Positions 10,141-19,959 of a DNA stretch of 64,000 bases are shown one piece after another. Made by a program: the position numbers and the translations under genes. Position 1 is the first letter of the stretch, and each line of letters begins with the position of its first letter. The notes under the pieces were generated by a model. That model was not told the DNA's origin, did no database searches, and saw nothing but the letters and a program-made list of their open reading frames with translations. Origin of the DNA: Wenyingzhuangia gilva (GTDB taxonomy: Bacteria; Bacteroidota; Bacteroidia; Flavobacteriales; Flavobacteriaceae); NCBI RefSeq assembly GCF_030519655.1, contig NZ_JAUMIT010000006.1, positions 124,001 through 188,000 on the forward strand. The letters run 5' to 3'.

Positions 10141-11004
10141 TTAGAAATTCTTTGATTCTAAAGACCAACCAGGATATCTTGATAAATTTTTGTTTATAAA
10201 AATATCCGATTTATCATTTTCTTTGAACTCCCAATCTAACCAATCAAGGGCCATTTTTGCGAATGAACCTCCATATTGTTCTGCAAAAGTTCCCCCGTGT
10301 CCAGCAGTAATATGATTTGAAAACACAACAGGAACATGATTAATACGTTCATAATCTAGGAGGGCATTTTGATAAGCAACATCAGATTTACCTCCAATGA
10401 TGTAAATTATTTTTCCATGTAAATTTTCTAATGATGATTTACTTGCTCCTGCCATGGTCATGTCTCCCATACCTGCATTAAAAATCATATATGTTTTGAT
10501 ACGACTATCATCAGCTATTTTAAATGTTTGTGCCCCTCCGCAAGATTGTCCTGCTGCTGCTATTTTACTTGGATCCACATTTTTATAGTAATCTGTCCCT
10601 TTTGTTTTTGCTTGCTCGGTTATCCAATCTATAGCCTTTAATAGTTCATTATCAGGTGTATGTTTATGCATGCGTTCTGGAACAGTCATTTGTAACTTGC
10701 CTATGGCTACAATAATATAACCATGAGAAGCAACTTCCGTTAATAATTTTTCATGATGAATAGACGAATCCATACAACCACCGTTGGCCCAAACTATGAT
10801 CGGCAGTTTGCCTTCTTTTTTTACTGCTTTTTTTATTTTTTCAGGTCGATAAACGACAAAATCAGATAATGATTTTTCCGAAACAGCTATAGCTTTATAT
10901 TCTCCACTTCCTCCATCATCTACTCTTTTAGTTTTTATAATTTGCCCGAAGCTAATTGTTTTGATTAACAATAATAATGACAAAGTGAATGTATTTAGTT
11001 TCAT
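10141..11004 (-). CDS. Exported alpha/beta-hydrolase (dienelactone-hydrolase/PET-hydrolase-like fold)
   Basis: 287 aa with an N-terminal signal peptide (LSLLLLIKTISFGQ). The alpha/beta-hydrolase features are an oxyanion-hole strand PIIVWANGG, a nucleophile elbow AAGQSCGGAQ (Ser in GQSCG), an acid-bearing strand IIYIIGGKSDVAY, and a late His in ITAGHGGTF. The family covers esterases and lipases acting on small acyl groups. The substrate cannot be read from the sequence; the setting in a carbohydrate locus points to de-esterification of a glycan or of a phenolic group attached to it. It lies 62 bp downstream of the DUF3237 gene. Confidence 0.75.
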   Translation of the reverse strand: MKLNTFTLSLLLLIKTISFGQIIKTKRVDDGGSGEYKAIAVSEKSLSDFVVYRPEKIKKAVKKEGKLPIIVWANGGCMDSSIHHEKLLTEVASHGYIIVAIGKLQMTVPERMHKHTPDNELLKAIDWITEQAKTKGTDYYKNVDPSKIAAAGQSCGGAQTFKIADDSRIKTYMIFNAGMGDMTMAGASKSSLENLHGKIIYIIGGKSDVAYQNALLDYERINHVPVVFSNHITAGHGGTFAEQYGGSFAKMALDWLDWEFKENDKSDIFINKNLSRYPGWSLESKNF

Positions 11005-11065
11005 TTGTTATGGTGTTTAATTTAGTAGTTTAGAACTCATATTGTTTTTAAAAATCCTTTATTTA

Positions 11066-11590
11066 TTACATTACCCTCCATACCTGAATAGAGATATAGT
11101 TATTTTTAGGAACAGGTTTACATATAAAAATAGCATTGTTTAACCAGTTATATCTTGAATCTACTGGTGCTTCGAATTTAGGAGCTGCTCTAAAATAAAA
11201 TTCACCTAAACCAGCATCAGAACTTACTTGATCTTGTTTGGGATTATATATAACTCCAATATTTCGAACATGGATTAAAACATCATCTTCAGTTTTAATC
11301 GTGTAAATAGCTTCTAGTTCTGTTCTTCCTAATTCTTTGTTAAAGTATTGGTAATCGGCTCCTCCACTTAGCACGACACCTTTCATTTTTGGTCCTTTAA
11401 AAGTTCCTCCAGTTATAGGTAAAATAATTCGTTCCCCACGAGCAGTTATTCCAAGATTTTTGGCTGGAGCAATGGTTACCTTTAATTCACATATAAACTC
11501 CAATTTTGGAGCCACAAATTCTTGAGCAAAAAAATTATGATAGCTTATTGTTAAAAAGAAAATGATAATGTATCTGATAACCCTATTCAT
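11066..11590 (-). CDS. Exported DUF3237 family protein
   Basis: 174 aa. The signal peptide ends NFFAQ. The mature part matches the pattern of DUF3237, a small beta-barrel family of unknown function: LEFICELKVTI, then GITARGERIILPITGGTF, then GGADYQYFN and TIKTEDDVLIHVRNIGV. Members are often found near genes for breakdown of aromatic or esterified compounds, but no reaction is established. It is embedded between two esterase-type hydrolases (29 bp and 61 bp spacings), so a role as partner or accessory in ester or lactone processing is possible. That role is inferred only from context. Confidence 0.7.
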   Translation of the reverse strand: MNRVIRYIIIFFLTISYHNFFAQEFVAPKLEFICELKVTIAPAKNLGITARGERIILPITGGTFKGPKMKGVVLSGGADYQYFNKELGRTELEAIYTIKTEDDVLIHVRNIGVIYNPKQDQVSSDAGLGEFYFRAAPKFEAPVDSRYNWLNNAIFICKPVPKNNYISIQVWRVM

Positions 11591-11619
11591 GTTAATTTCT
11601 GTAATATTATTTAAATTAT

Positions 11620-13443
11620 CTATAATTCAACAATTGGCAATGTTAATATTGAGGGATGTTTTTTATCTCGATAAATAGTAACCTTAGGAGTTGGATTCAA
11701 ACGAGGAGTTCCTCTGCCAGAAAAGCTAATTGCCAATTGTATTTTATGACCTGCTTTGAAAATCATTGATATTGGTAAAATAGAAAACTCAAGTTGAGTT
11801 GGTTCTCCAGGAGTAAGTAGCTGAACATCATCTTTATTACAGCTATGATAAGGCAAGCCCAATTTGTTATATGGAGGCGCTGCCAACTTACGCATAGATG
11901 CTCTTAACTGCCCTTGTACATTATATGAAGTAAGTTTTCCATCGGGGGAAACATCCTGTATTGTCGCTACAAAATCTCCATCACTTTCACTAGATGATAC
12001 CCAAAGGCTAATAGTAGGATGTCCTGTAACTTGAATATCTTTAGTTAACACTTCTGTTTCGTATATAACCGCTCCATTAGTTGTTGTGTTTGGTTTGAAA
12101 TCATGAGAAACCAGGGCTTCATCTTTTCCTTTTTTTTCTGGTATTTTACGACTAAGAGTTCCCTCTCCAAGGTAAAAGTTAACTCTTTTTTCTTCAGGTA
12201 GTGGCCAAGCTTTTGCTGATTGCCATTCTTTTCCTTTAGGAGCATTGTAGGTATAGTAATATACTGGATCTTCATCCATGATACCATTATCAATACCTTT
12301 TAACCAATAATCAAAAAAACGAAGCTCCTCTGTCAAGATATCAAATCCAGTCAACTCTGTAGAAGTATACCAATCACAATGTACTCCAGGACCAATAATC
12401 AATTTTCTAGGCACTGTAAAATTATTAAATGCTAAAAACGGACCAGGCTTTGTATTTCCTTCATCCCAATTAACAGCCATATACATGGCTATTTTAGATT
12501 TATTGATTTCATTAAGATAATTTGAAGGGCTACTGTGGATCCACCATTGTTTTGATGCTTTATCAGTAAGTGCTGTTGAATAACTATTACGAAAAGGAAT
12601 ATCTCCTAAGCTTTCAATTGTTCCTTCGTGTTCTGCAATGGCTTGTTTTAATAGAGTTTTATTGTTATCTCCATCGACAGGAGCAGCCATTAAATCTCTT
12701 CGTTGTTGGGCTGTTAATCCGTCATTAGGCTGAGGCCAAGGTCTAAATGTTGTTGACATACCTCCAGCAGCACGAAAATCATATACATCAAATTCAAAAC
12801 TCATTGGAAATATAGCTTTTAAATGAGGTGGAGCAGTGGTAGCTGCTTGTATTTGACTTCCTCCAGTTGCCGAACATCCCCACATTCCAATGTTTCCATT
12901 GCTCCACGTTTGTGCGGCAAGCCATTCAGTAATGTCATATGCATCTGTTTGAGCTGCGTTAATCCATTGACCACGATTAAAATTTTCATTATGTCCAAAT
13001 GACCCGTATAATCCACGGTAATCAACAGTAGCAACCACATAACCATATTTTATTAATTTAGCTGCAGTTCCAGCATAACATTCCACGGTCATATCATCAT
13101 AATTACCGTTGTATCTTCGATTGTATGGGGTGTGCATCCATAATACAGGTAAGGGTTTAGTCATTACTTTTCCTGTAGTTTTATCTTTTGGTCTACAAAT
13201 ATCTATAGCTAATTTAACCCCATCTCTCATTTCTACATATTGAGAGGTTAAATCATATTCATCAGCATAAATAGGATTGCTATAACGACTATATTTACCT
13301 GGTTTAGAAATACAATCTTTACAATCTGAACTTGTCTTTTTATCAGCGCAAGAAATTGTATTACTTAATAGCAAAACAGCTATAGTTACTTTCAAGAATT
13401 GGCTGAGAAAAAAAGTCCAAAATAAGTTTGATAGTATTTTCAT
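11620..13443 (-). CDS. CocE/NonD family acyl hydrolase (S15-type), lipoprotein
   Basis: 607 aa. The N-terminus has a hydrophobic stretch followed by NTISCADKK, a probable lipobox with lipidated Cys. The catalytic alpha/beta-hydrolase domain has the hallmark YVEMRDGVKLAIDICRP, the nucleophile elbow GCSATGGS, and GPGVHCDWY as candidate His region. The C-terminal jelly-roll (X-Pro dipeptidyl-peptidase C-terminal type) covers about 420-607 with HPTISLWVSSSESDGDFVATIQDV. The family includes the cocaine esterase and glutaryl-acylases, which act on bulky acyl esters or amides. It is 6 bp downstream of the type-B carboxylesterase and probably co-translated in the same operon. Substrate unknown. Confidence 0.85.
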   Translation of the reverse strand: MKILSNLFWTFFLSQFLKVTIAVLLLSNTISCADKKTSSDCKDCISKPGKYSRYSNPIYADEYDLTSQYVEMRDGVKLAIDICRPKDKTTGKVMTKPLPVLWMHTPYNRRYNGNYDDMTVECYAGTAAKLIKYGYVVATVDYRGLYGSFGHNENFNRGQWINAAQTDAYDITEWLAAQTWSNGNIGMWGCSATGGSQIQAATTAPPHLKAIFPMSFEFDVYDFRAAGGMSTTFRPWPQPNDGLTAQQRRDLMAAPVDGDNNKTLLKQAIAEHEGTIESLGDIPFRNSYSTALTDKASKQWWIHSSPSNYLNEINKSKIAMYMAVNWDEGNTKPGPFLAFNNFTVPRKLIIGPGVHCDWYTSTELTGFDILTEELRFFDYWLKGIDNGIMDEDPVYYYTYNAPKGKEWQSAKAWPLPEEKRVNFYLGEGTLSRKIPEKKGKDEALVSHDFKPNTTTNGAVIYETEVLTKDIQVTGHPTISLWVSSSESDGDFVATIQDVSPDGKLTSYNVQGQLRASMRKLAAPPYNKLGLPYHSCNKDDVQLLTPGEPTQLEFSILPISMIFKAGHKIQLAISFSGRGTPRLNPTPKVTIYRDKKHPSILTLPIVEL

Positions 13444-13449
13444 TGTATT

Positions 13450-15009
13450 TTATTTAGCCCAAGTACTTCCCTCTGGTGTCATTCTCCATTTAAAATATTC
13501 ATCTAGCACTTTCAGTGATTTTTCGCTAGGGACAGATCCCATATGTGGTTTGTCAGTTAAATACATCACTTTAGGGTTTTTATCACTAAACACAGACCAG
13601 TTTGGTACTAATTCTCCATTAGGATTTCCAAATTTTGCAAAATTAGTCCAGTAGGTTCCCATTAATTCAGAAAGTTTACGATCTGATTCTCTAATATTAT
13701 TTCTTTTTAAAGCATCAAGAGTCATAAAAGCATAAGCAACGTCTTGACCATGTGGAGAACCGATATCATGCATTGGTGAACCTTCTGGATAATCAGGATG
13801 TTGATCAAAGTAATAATAATAAACATCTGAACTTCCTGTTTGAGACTGTAATCGTGCCCAGGTCCATGTTTGCCATCCAAAAGCAGCATCACGCATTAAA
13901 TCTCGTGCAGTTTTAGGAACACTATTTTCAGTTACAGGATATGCTTCAATTAATTTATCAGCAAATTTTCCATATCTATTTTTTACATTGGCTATATATT
14001 CTTGAGGCTTTTTTTCACGAGAAAAACTAAGGCCTTCGTCTGAGTTATATCCAATCAATACAGGAACATCGTTATATTCGCCTTTTTCATAAAGAGTATA
14101 TTGAACACTAGGTATAACGTAACCATCTACTATTGGCCAACCACGTCCTCCAGGTAATTTGTCTGCAGGTACGTTGCGTAACTCATCAATAGACTTAGCT
14201 CCAGATTGCTTAACATAAGCTTGTCCATCCGCCTCAGCTTGCTGAAGAGTTTTCATGTTTTCACCTGGATATGTTGTTGGTCGGGTTGGCCCAAAAGAAC
14301 CACCGCTTTGTGAAATAGCTCCGTGAAATAAATCTTTTGCTTCAGGGGATGCACATAACATACTTACAGATATTCCTCCTGCAGATTCACCAAAAATAGT
14401 GACCTTATTAGGATTTCCTCCAAAAGCAGTAATATTATTTTGCACCCATTTTAAGCCAGCAATTTGATCTAATAAACCATAATTACCAGAAACATGATTA
14501 GGGTTTTCTTTACTTAATTCTGGATGTGCTAAAAAACCAAGAAGTCCAACTCGGTATGCAATTGCTACAACAACCACTCCTTTTTTAGACAAATTAATAC
14601 CGTTGCAAACAGGATCAGCTGTAGTACCAGCACCAAAACCACCACCATAAATCCATACCATTACAGGGAGTTTTTCTTTATTTGACTTTGCAGGTGTCCA
14701 TACATTTAAATAAAGACAATCTTCACTTTTTCCCGCTAGAGGATTTCCCCATTGATAGGGAGATGGAGCAAACTTTGTTGTTTGTTTAATACCTTTCCAT
14801 TTTTGAACAGGTTGCGGCGCTTTCCATCTTAAATTTCCTACGGGTGGTTTAGCAAAAGGAATTCCTTTAAAAATTCTTACCTCTTCATTTATTTCACCTT
14901 GAACAACCCCATTTACCGTTTTAACTTTTGTCAAATCTTGACTAAAACTAAAAGAAGATCCTAGCGTTAAAAAAGAAAACGTTACTATAAATAAATATCT
15001 TGTTGACAT
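13450..15009 (-). CDS. Type-B carboxylesterase
   Basis: 519 aa with signal peptide (FSFLTLGSSFSFSQ). It is a standard carboxylesterase family B (CE10-like) enzyme: early motif IFKGIPFAKPPVGNLRW, SEDCLYLNVW, oxyanion YGGGFGAG, and nucleophile elbow FGESAGG with Ser209. An acidic residue lies in GYNSDEG and a His in GSPHGQD. The family hydrolyses carboxylic esters of varied size. It is only 2 bp from the end of the arabinanase-like GH43 gene and 6 bp from the next esterase gene, so these are surely one transcript. A role in removing acyl or hydroxycinnamoyl decorations from the same glycan is inferred. Confidence 0.9.
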   Translation of the reverse strand: MSTRYLFIVTFSFLTLGSSFSFSQDLTKVKTVNGVVQGEINEEVRIFKGIPFAKPPVGNLRWKAPQPVQKWKGIKQTTKFAPSPYQWGNPLAGKSEDCLYLNVWTPAKSNKEKLPVMVWIYGGGFGAGTTADPVCNGINLSKKGVVVVAIAYRVGLLGFLAHPELSKENPNHVSGNYGLLDQIAGLKWVQNNITAFGGNPNKVTIFGESAGGISVSMLCASPEAKDLFHGAISQSGGSFGPTRPTTYPGENMKTLQQAEADGQAYVKQSGAKSIDELRNVPADKLPGGRGWPIVDGYVIPSVQYTLYEKGEYNDVPVLIGYNSDEGLSFSREKKPQEYIANVKNRYGKFADKLIEAYPVTENSVPKTARDLMRDAAFGWQTWTWARLQSQTGSSDVYYYYFDQHPDYPEGSPMHDIGSPHGQDVAYAFMTLDALKRNNIRESDRKLSELMGTYWTNFAKFGNPNGELVPNWSVFSDKNPKVMYLTDKPHMGSVPSEKSLKVLDEYFKWRMTPEGSTWAK

Positions 15010-15011
15010 AA

Positions 15012-16067
15012 TTATTTTGTCTTAATGTTGTTCATATTTATTGGTTTCTCAAATTTAACAGTAGGCCATTCCGCTCTGTCCCATGAAATCTCTTTTACAA
15101 TAAGTTTAGAGCTACCATTATCCTTTTTATCATAACCATGTGCAACAAAGTAGGTTTTACCATCAAAATCATAAACAGCACAATGTCCAATACCTGCATA
15201 ATCTTCATTTTCACCAGCTACATAGGTTCCTCCCCCTGCATATAACGGAACCCCATCTTTATCTACATAAGGTCCTCGAATGTTACGAGATCTTCCAACA
15301 GCAACATTATAACTACTATCTAAACCTCTACAACAATAATCAAGTGATATAAATAAATAATAATATTGGTGTCTATGATAAATAAAAGGAGCTTCTATTG
15401 TTCCATCTCCGGGATCCGTATCGGGCATTCCAAAAGTTCGTTCTTGTTTAGCTATGGTATACCACTCCTGAGGTTCTGCAAGAGACTTCATGTCTGGAGC
15501 TAACTTTACTAATTTAATTCCTCCCCAAAAAGAACCAAAAGATAACCATCCAGTTGTTTTACCACCCCAACTTCTTTCAAAATAAACATTGGCATCAATA
15601 GCATTCCAAAAATCACGTCCTGGAATAGATTTTACAATCATTCCGTGATCTTCCCATTGATAATCTGGACTTGACTGATTTAATGTTTTATTAGTCATAA
15701 CACCAATAGCCGAAGTGTTTTTTGCAAACGCTGATGGAGAATAGTATAAATAATAAAGTCCATTTAAATATTGAATATCTGGAGCCCAATATCCACCCCT
15801 ATAACCTGGTATAATATTATCCGTAACCCATTCTAATTTACTTGGCACTGGCTTTATATGCTCCCAATTGGTTAAATCATTACTTTTTGCTAAACCTCCA
15901 CCTGTTACAAATAGATAAAAAGTACTGTCTTGTTTTATCATTACAGGATCATGAGCTACCATGCCTTTTGATTTATTTATTTGTGAATGATTTTGTGCAA
16001 TAACCACAAGTCCCAAGCATAAAAAAAGGAGTGTGAATATGCTTTTTTTGATATTAATTAGCTTCAT
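15012..16067 (-). CDS. GH43 endo-alpha-1,5-L-arabinanase-like enzyme
   Basis: 351 aa with signal peptide (FTLLFLCLGLVVIAQ). A single five-bladed propeller carries the three acidic GH43 positions in their usual setting: Asp in VAHDPVMI, Asp in WNAIDANVYF and Glu in GTIEAPFIY. The flanking signatures WAPDIQYLNGLYYLYYS, FGSFWGGIKL and ISLDYCCRGLDSSYNVAVGRS are those of the endo-arabinanase branch of GH43. The length is normal for single-domain arabinanases. It is 18 bp downstream of a GH2 and 2 bp upstream of a carboxylesterase. Cutting of alpha-1,5-arabinan chains, such as the side chains of pectin, is likely; exo-acting members with the same fold exist. Confidence 0.85.
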   Translation of the reverse strand: MKLINIKKSIFTLLFLCLGLVVIAQNHSQINKSKGMVAHDPVMIKQDSTFYLFVTGGGLAKSNDLTNWEHIKPVPSKLEWVTDNIIPGYRGGYWAPDIQYLNGLYYLYYSPSAFAKNTSAIGVMTNKTLNQSSPDYQWEDHGMIVKSIPGRDFWNAIDANVYFERSWGGKTTGWLSFGSFWGGIKLVKLAPDMKSLAEPQEWYTIAKQERTFGMPDTDPGDGTIEAPFIYHRHQYYYLFISLDYCCRGLDSSYNVAVGRSRNIRGPYVDKDGVPLYAGGGTYVAGENEDYAGIGHCAVYDFDGKTYFVAHGYDKKDNGSSKLIVKEISWDRAEWPTVKFEKPINMNNIKTK

Positions 16068-16085
16068 AGTATCGTTTTAATTATT

Positions 16086-18491
16086 TTAATCAACTACCAA
16101 GTTCAAAGATTTCATTAATGGAGATGATAATTTTACCTTTACAGGAGTATTTTTGTTTTCTTTTTTTACATAAATTAACATACGTCCATTGATACAACGA
16201 TGTTTGTTATCCTGAAAATTTTCAGCCACATTTGTAGAAGCATTTTCCATTCCTAATAGTTTTCCTCCAGCTACATAACATGTTATTTCACTGTCTGCTA
16301 ATGCTGAAAAACGACCGTTTGTATCATACATTTCTACACTAATTTGTCTAATCAATTCTTCATCTGTTGCCTTTAGCACCTTAGCTCTAATTTCAGCAGT
16401 AAGAGTATTGGTAACAATATTATCTGTTGCAACTATTTTTCCATCTTTGTAGGCAATCACTTTAAGTTCTCCTGGTTCATAATTAACATCCCAAGCAATT
16501 ACTCCTGTTTCAGGGTCATAAGGTTTGCGTTCTCCTATTGTTTTTCCATTGAGTTGTAATTCTGCAGCATCGCCATTTGAGTAACAAAGTACTTGTACTT
16601 TTGCATTCTCATCATAATTCCATCTTTTAGGAGCATCTGTAGACAATCTATTTCCCCATCTTTTTCCTTGATTGATTTGTTTTTTTACAGTACCTATGTA
16701 AACCATAGGCTTAGTACTCCACAATGATTTTCTAAAATATCCTCTTGGTTTGATATTTCCTGCTAAATCCAATAATCCCGATTCAAAACCACGAGATGGC
16801 CATGCGTGAGATTCTCCTAAATAATCTATTCCTGTCCATAAGAATTGTCCAAAAATAAATTCTTTGTCTTTTACTGCTTTCCAAGCACCTATATCATGTC
16901 TATTTTCACTTCCATAAAGCACTCGTTCAGGATATAATTTATGATCACTATCATATTTGTTTTCGGTGTAATTATACCCAACAATATCAAGTACAAAAGG
17001 GTAGTCTGTATAGTTAGACATTACGGCTCCAGCTAACGCAGCTGTAACAGGTCTTGAGCTATCTGCCTCTTTTACCACAGCTACTAACTCTTTGGCAATA
17101 TCACCTAAACGTTCTGCATTGGGATGATCTTTTAAATGTGCTCTGACCGATTTTTGACTAATCCCTTCATCTGCGAGAACAGGATGTGTATAAGGGTCAT
17201 TAGGATAATCTACCTCATTCCCAATACTCCACATAATGACTGATGGATGTTTGCGATCTCTTAAAATTTGATCTTTAACATCTCTAAGGCTCCATTCTCT
17301 AAAATATTGAGAAGTTCCTTGATGTCCTGGTTCGCCTCTGTTCCAGCCCTCAATCCATTTGTTTTTTGGATATTCCCATTCATCAAATGCCTCATCCATC
17401 ATTACAAAACCTAATTCATCACATAACTCATATAAATAAGGAGCTTGTGGATTATGGCTTGTGCGTATCGCATTGACTCCAATTTCTTTTAAAGTTTCTA
17501 AACGTGAACGCCATACCGATTTTGTGGCAGCTGCTCCTAATACTCCAGCATCATGGTGAAGACAAACCCCTTTTAGCTTTGTATTGATTCCATTTAAAGA
17601 AAAGCCTTTATTAGGATCAAAATCAATAGTACGAAAACCTGCTTTAATATTACTCTCGTCAATTAACTTAGCACCTTTGTAAACTTTTGTTGTTAATGTG
17701 TATAAATAAGGAGAGGTTATACTCCACAATTTAGGAGCATTTAATTTTAAAGAGGTATTAAAATCAGTTGAAGATTTAGTGAAAGCTAGCCCTTTATTTG
17801 AAGTTGAAGCTACACGTTTTCCATCTGTATCATATAATTCGTGAACGATTTTTAAAGAGGAAGTTTCTATTGTGTTTTTTATAGTAGTGCTTACAGTAAT
17901 GTCTGCCTTGTTATTCTTTACTTTTGCTTGATATGTAGTACCCCAAAGATCTATATGAGTTGGATTGGCATATACCAAATATACATCACGATAAATTCCT
18001 GATCCTGTATACCAACGCGAATCAGCATCATTACTGTGATCTACTCTTACGGCGATTGTGTTTTTTTTACCCCACTTTATATAAGGAGTTAAATCATACA
18101 TAAAAGAAATATAACCATTAGGTCTTTTTCCTACCCACTTACCATTAATAAATACTTCACTATTATTGTATACTCCTTCAAAGTAAACATATACTTTATT
18201 CCCTTTTTTCTCTGAAGAAACTTCTATATCTTTTCTATACCAAGCAATCCCTCCGGGTAAGTAACCTGTAGAACTAGCTAATTCTGGGCTGGCGTTTTGT
18301 TTCACAGTCCAATCATGAGGTACATCAACAACTGGCCATTTACTACAATCCATTTCTTCTCTTCCTCCATATTGCACATCACCTAAGTTAAAGAACCAAT
18401 TCTTGTTAATATTTTCACGTTTCCCAAAATCTTGGGCGTTAACATTATAATTAGCTACCATTGCAAGTAATAGTATGTATACTTTATTCAT
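16086..18491 (-). CDS. GH2 glycoside hydrolase (beta-galactosidase/beta-glucuronidase type)
   Basis: 801 aa with signal peptide ending YNVNAQ. It has a GH2 sugar-binding domain (about 30-175), an Ig-like domain (about 180-285), a TIM barrel (about 285-600) and C-terminal Ig/DUF4982 parts (VLCYSNGDAAELQLNGKTIG). The candidate acid/base is Glu426 (WSIGNEVDYP) and the nucleophile Glu529 (LYGSENRHD). The SEN nucleophile context differs from the SES context in the GH2 at 1387, so the two are not recent duplicates and probably cut different linkages. The gene is 34 bp downstream of the beta-lactamase-fold gene and 18 bp upstream of the GH43. Exact specificity is unresolved. Confidence 0.88.
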   Translation of the reverse strand: MNKVYILLLAMVANYNVNAQDFGKRENINKNWFFNLGDVQYGGREEMDCSKWPVVDVPHDWTVKQNASPELASSTGYLPGGIAWYRKDIEVSSEKKGNKVYVYFEGVYNNSEVFINGKWVGKRPNGYISFMYDLTPYIKWGKKNTIAVRVDHSNDADSRWYTGSGIYRDVYLVYANPTHIDLWGTTYQAKVKNNKADITVSTTIKNTIETSSLKIVHELYDTDGKRVASTSNKGLAFTKSSTDFNTSLKLNAPKLWSITSPYLYTLTTKVYKGAKLIDESNIKAGFRTIDFDPNKGFSLNGINTKLKGVCLHHDAGVLGAAATKSVWRSRLETLKEIGVNAIRTSHNPQAPYLYELCDELGFVMMDEAFDEWEYPKNKWIEGWNRGEPGHQGTSQYFREWSLRDVKDQILRDRKHPSVIMWSIGNEVDYPNDPYTHPVLADEGISQKSVRAHLKDHPNAERLGDIAKELVAVVKEADSSRPVTAALAGAVMSNYTDYPFVLDIVGYNYTENKYDSDHKLYPERVLYGSENRHDIGAWKAVKDKEFIFGQFLWTGIDYLGESHAWPSRGFESGLLDLAGNIKPRGYFRKSLWSTKPMVYIGTVKKQINQGKRWGNRLSTDAPKRWNYDENAKVQVLCYSNGDAAELQLNGKTIGERKPYDPETGVIAWDVNYEPGELKVIAYKDGKIVATDNIVTNTLTAEIRAKVLKATDEELIRQISVEMYDTNGRFSALADSEITCYVAGGKLLGMENASTNVAENFQDNKHRCINGRMLIYVKKENKNTPVKVKLSSPLMKSLNLVVD

Positions 18492-18525
18492 TATTATTTA
18501 TTTATATCTGTTAAGGCTGTCATCA

Positions 18526-19854
18526 TTATTTAATCAAGTTATAAACTTGATTTAAATACTTAGGGTATAAGGGGTCGTGTTTACTCATATTCATATAAAA
18601 CAAAGCAACCATCTCATTTTCTGGATCAATGATATAAGCTGTACCAAACATACCTCCCCATGCAAAGGCAGAATTTGAAACTTGAGATACTGGTTTTTTA
18701 TTTTGGTTATACAATTCAAAGCCTAGCCCAAATTGAAAGCTTTTGCCTCCAGCATTTTTTTCAGGCAAACGATTTATAGTCGTCATTAATTCAATGGTTT
18801 CGGGTTTTAAAATTCTACGTTCATTAAAAACCCCTTTATTTAAAAGCATTTGACAAAATTTAGCATAATCTTCAATAGGTCCATTTAATCCTATGGCTCC
18901 TTCACAATATGTTTGTTGTTTACTAATAGTTCCTTCGCTATAAATATTTGTTGCCGGTACTAATGTGTCTTTTTCAGCACTGTATGCTTTTACAAACTTG
19001 TTTAATTTTTCTGGTTGATAATACCAATCAGTATCTTTCATCCCTAGAGGAGTAAGCACGTTTTCTTTTACATAAGACCTTAAAGATTGTCCTGATATTC
19101 TTTCAATAAGATATCCTAACATGTTCGTACTGATATGATAATTCCATTCTGTCCCAGGATCAAAACCTAAAGGATATTTAGCAAGTTTTAACATTTCCTC
19201 TTCCAAATATTTAGCATTAAAATCACCACCTCCACTATGTTGCCCAGCGGGAGTTTTATGAGGCATCATTCCTCCAAAACCAGCAGGAGTATCATTGTTT
19301 TTTCTTTCAGCACTTTTAATTTTTCCCACAAGGCCAGCATTAAGTCCCGATGTGTGAGACATCAAATGTATAAATGTCATTGGTGATGCAACGGGACGTG
19401 TTTCATAAGTTCCATCTTTATTCACTTTTGTAACTACTTGATTAGGGATTTCTGGAAAATATTTAGACACGGGATCATTTATTTTTACTAATCCTTTTTC
19501 TACCAAAGTCATAAAAGCAACTGTTGTAATTGCTTTTGTTTGAGAAAAAAGCACATAATAATCATCCACTGAGGCTGGAATTTTATTTTCTACATCTTTA
19601 AATCCGAAAGCTTTGTTGTATATAACATCTCCTCCTTTAACTACAAACCCTACTACACAATTTAGCTTGTTGTTATCTACAAATACTTGTAGTAAAGAAT
19701 CTAAACTTTCTACTTTTTGTTTATGAATACTTAATTCTTTGAGATTTATATTATGATTTAACTTTTGAGGACTGGCAAACTCTTTACTTTTATGTTCACA
19801 ACTAGACAGTGTAAGGATAGCTAGTAAAGCATATAGACTTAAAATTCTTTTCAT
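18526..19854 (-). CDS. Serine hydrolase of the class C beta-lactamase fold (family VIII esterase-like), lipoprotein
   Basis: 442 aa. Lipoprotein signal with lipobox LSSC (Cys19). The SxxK motif is at Ser104-Lys107 (FSQTKAIT), and a WNYHISTNMLGYL segment matches the family's second motif region. A late FAWGGMFGTAYIIDP corresponds to the third motif area. Proteins of this fold are mostly esterases, amidases or D-amino peptidases rather than antibiotic resistance enzymes, especially when they are lipoproteins inside catabolic operons. It lies between an alpha/beta-hydrolase and a GH2 gene. A deacylating role on the same polysaccharide is inferred; the substrate is unknown. Confidence 0.82.
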   Translation of the reverse strand: MKRILSLYALLAILTLSSCEHKSKEFASPQKLNHNINLKELSIHKQKVESLDSLLQVFVDNNKLNCVVGFVVKGGDVIYNKAFGFKDVENKIPASVDDYYVLFSQTKAITTVAFMTLVEKGLVKINDPVSKYFPEIPNQVVTKVNKDGTYETRPVASPMTFIHLMSHTSGLNAGLVGKIKSAERKNNDTPAGFGGMMPHKTPAGQHSGGGDFNAKYLEEEMLKLAKYPLGFDPGTEWNYHISTNMLGYLIERISGQSLRSYVKENVLTPLGMKDTDWYYQPEKLNKFVKAYSAEKDTLVPATNIYSEGTISKQQTYCEGAIGLNGPIEDYAKFCQMLLNKGVFNERRILKPETIELMTTINRLPEKNAGGKSFQFGLGFELYNQNKKPVSQVSNSAFAWGGMFGTAYIIDPENEMVALFYMNMSKHDPLYPKYLNQVYNLIK

Positions 19855-19959
19855 TGGTTTATTTGTTTAGGTACTGCATTTTGGGGAATTATAACTTAAA
19901 ACAATCATTCATAAGCAAGTTTGTTTTTTACATTTTTAATATTAGAAACTGTTTAAGTG

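Noticed and set aside
18526-19854. Antibiotic-resistance beta-lactamase
   Set aside because: It has the fold and SxxK motif, but lipoprotein anchoring and its place in a catabolic operon point to an esterase-like enzyme.
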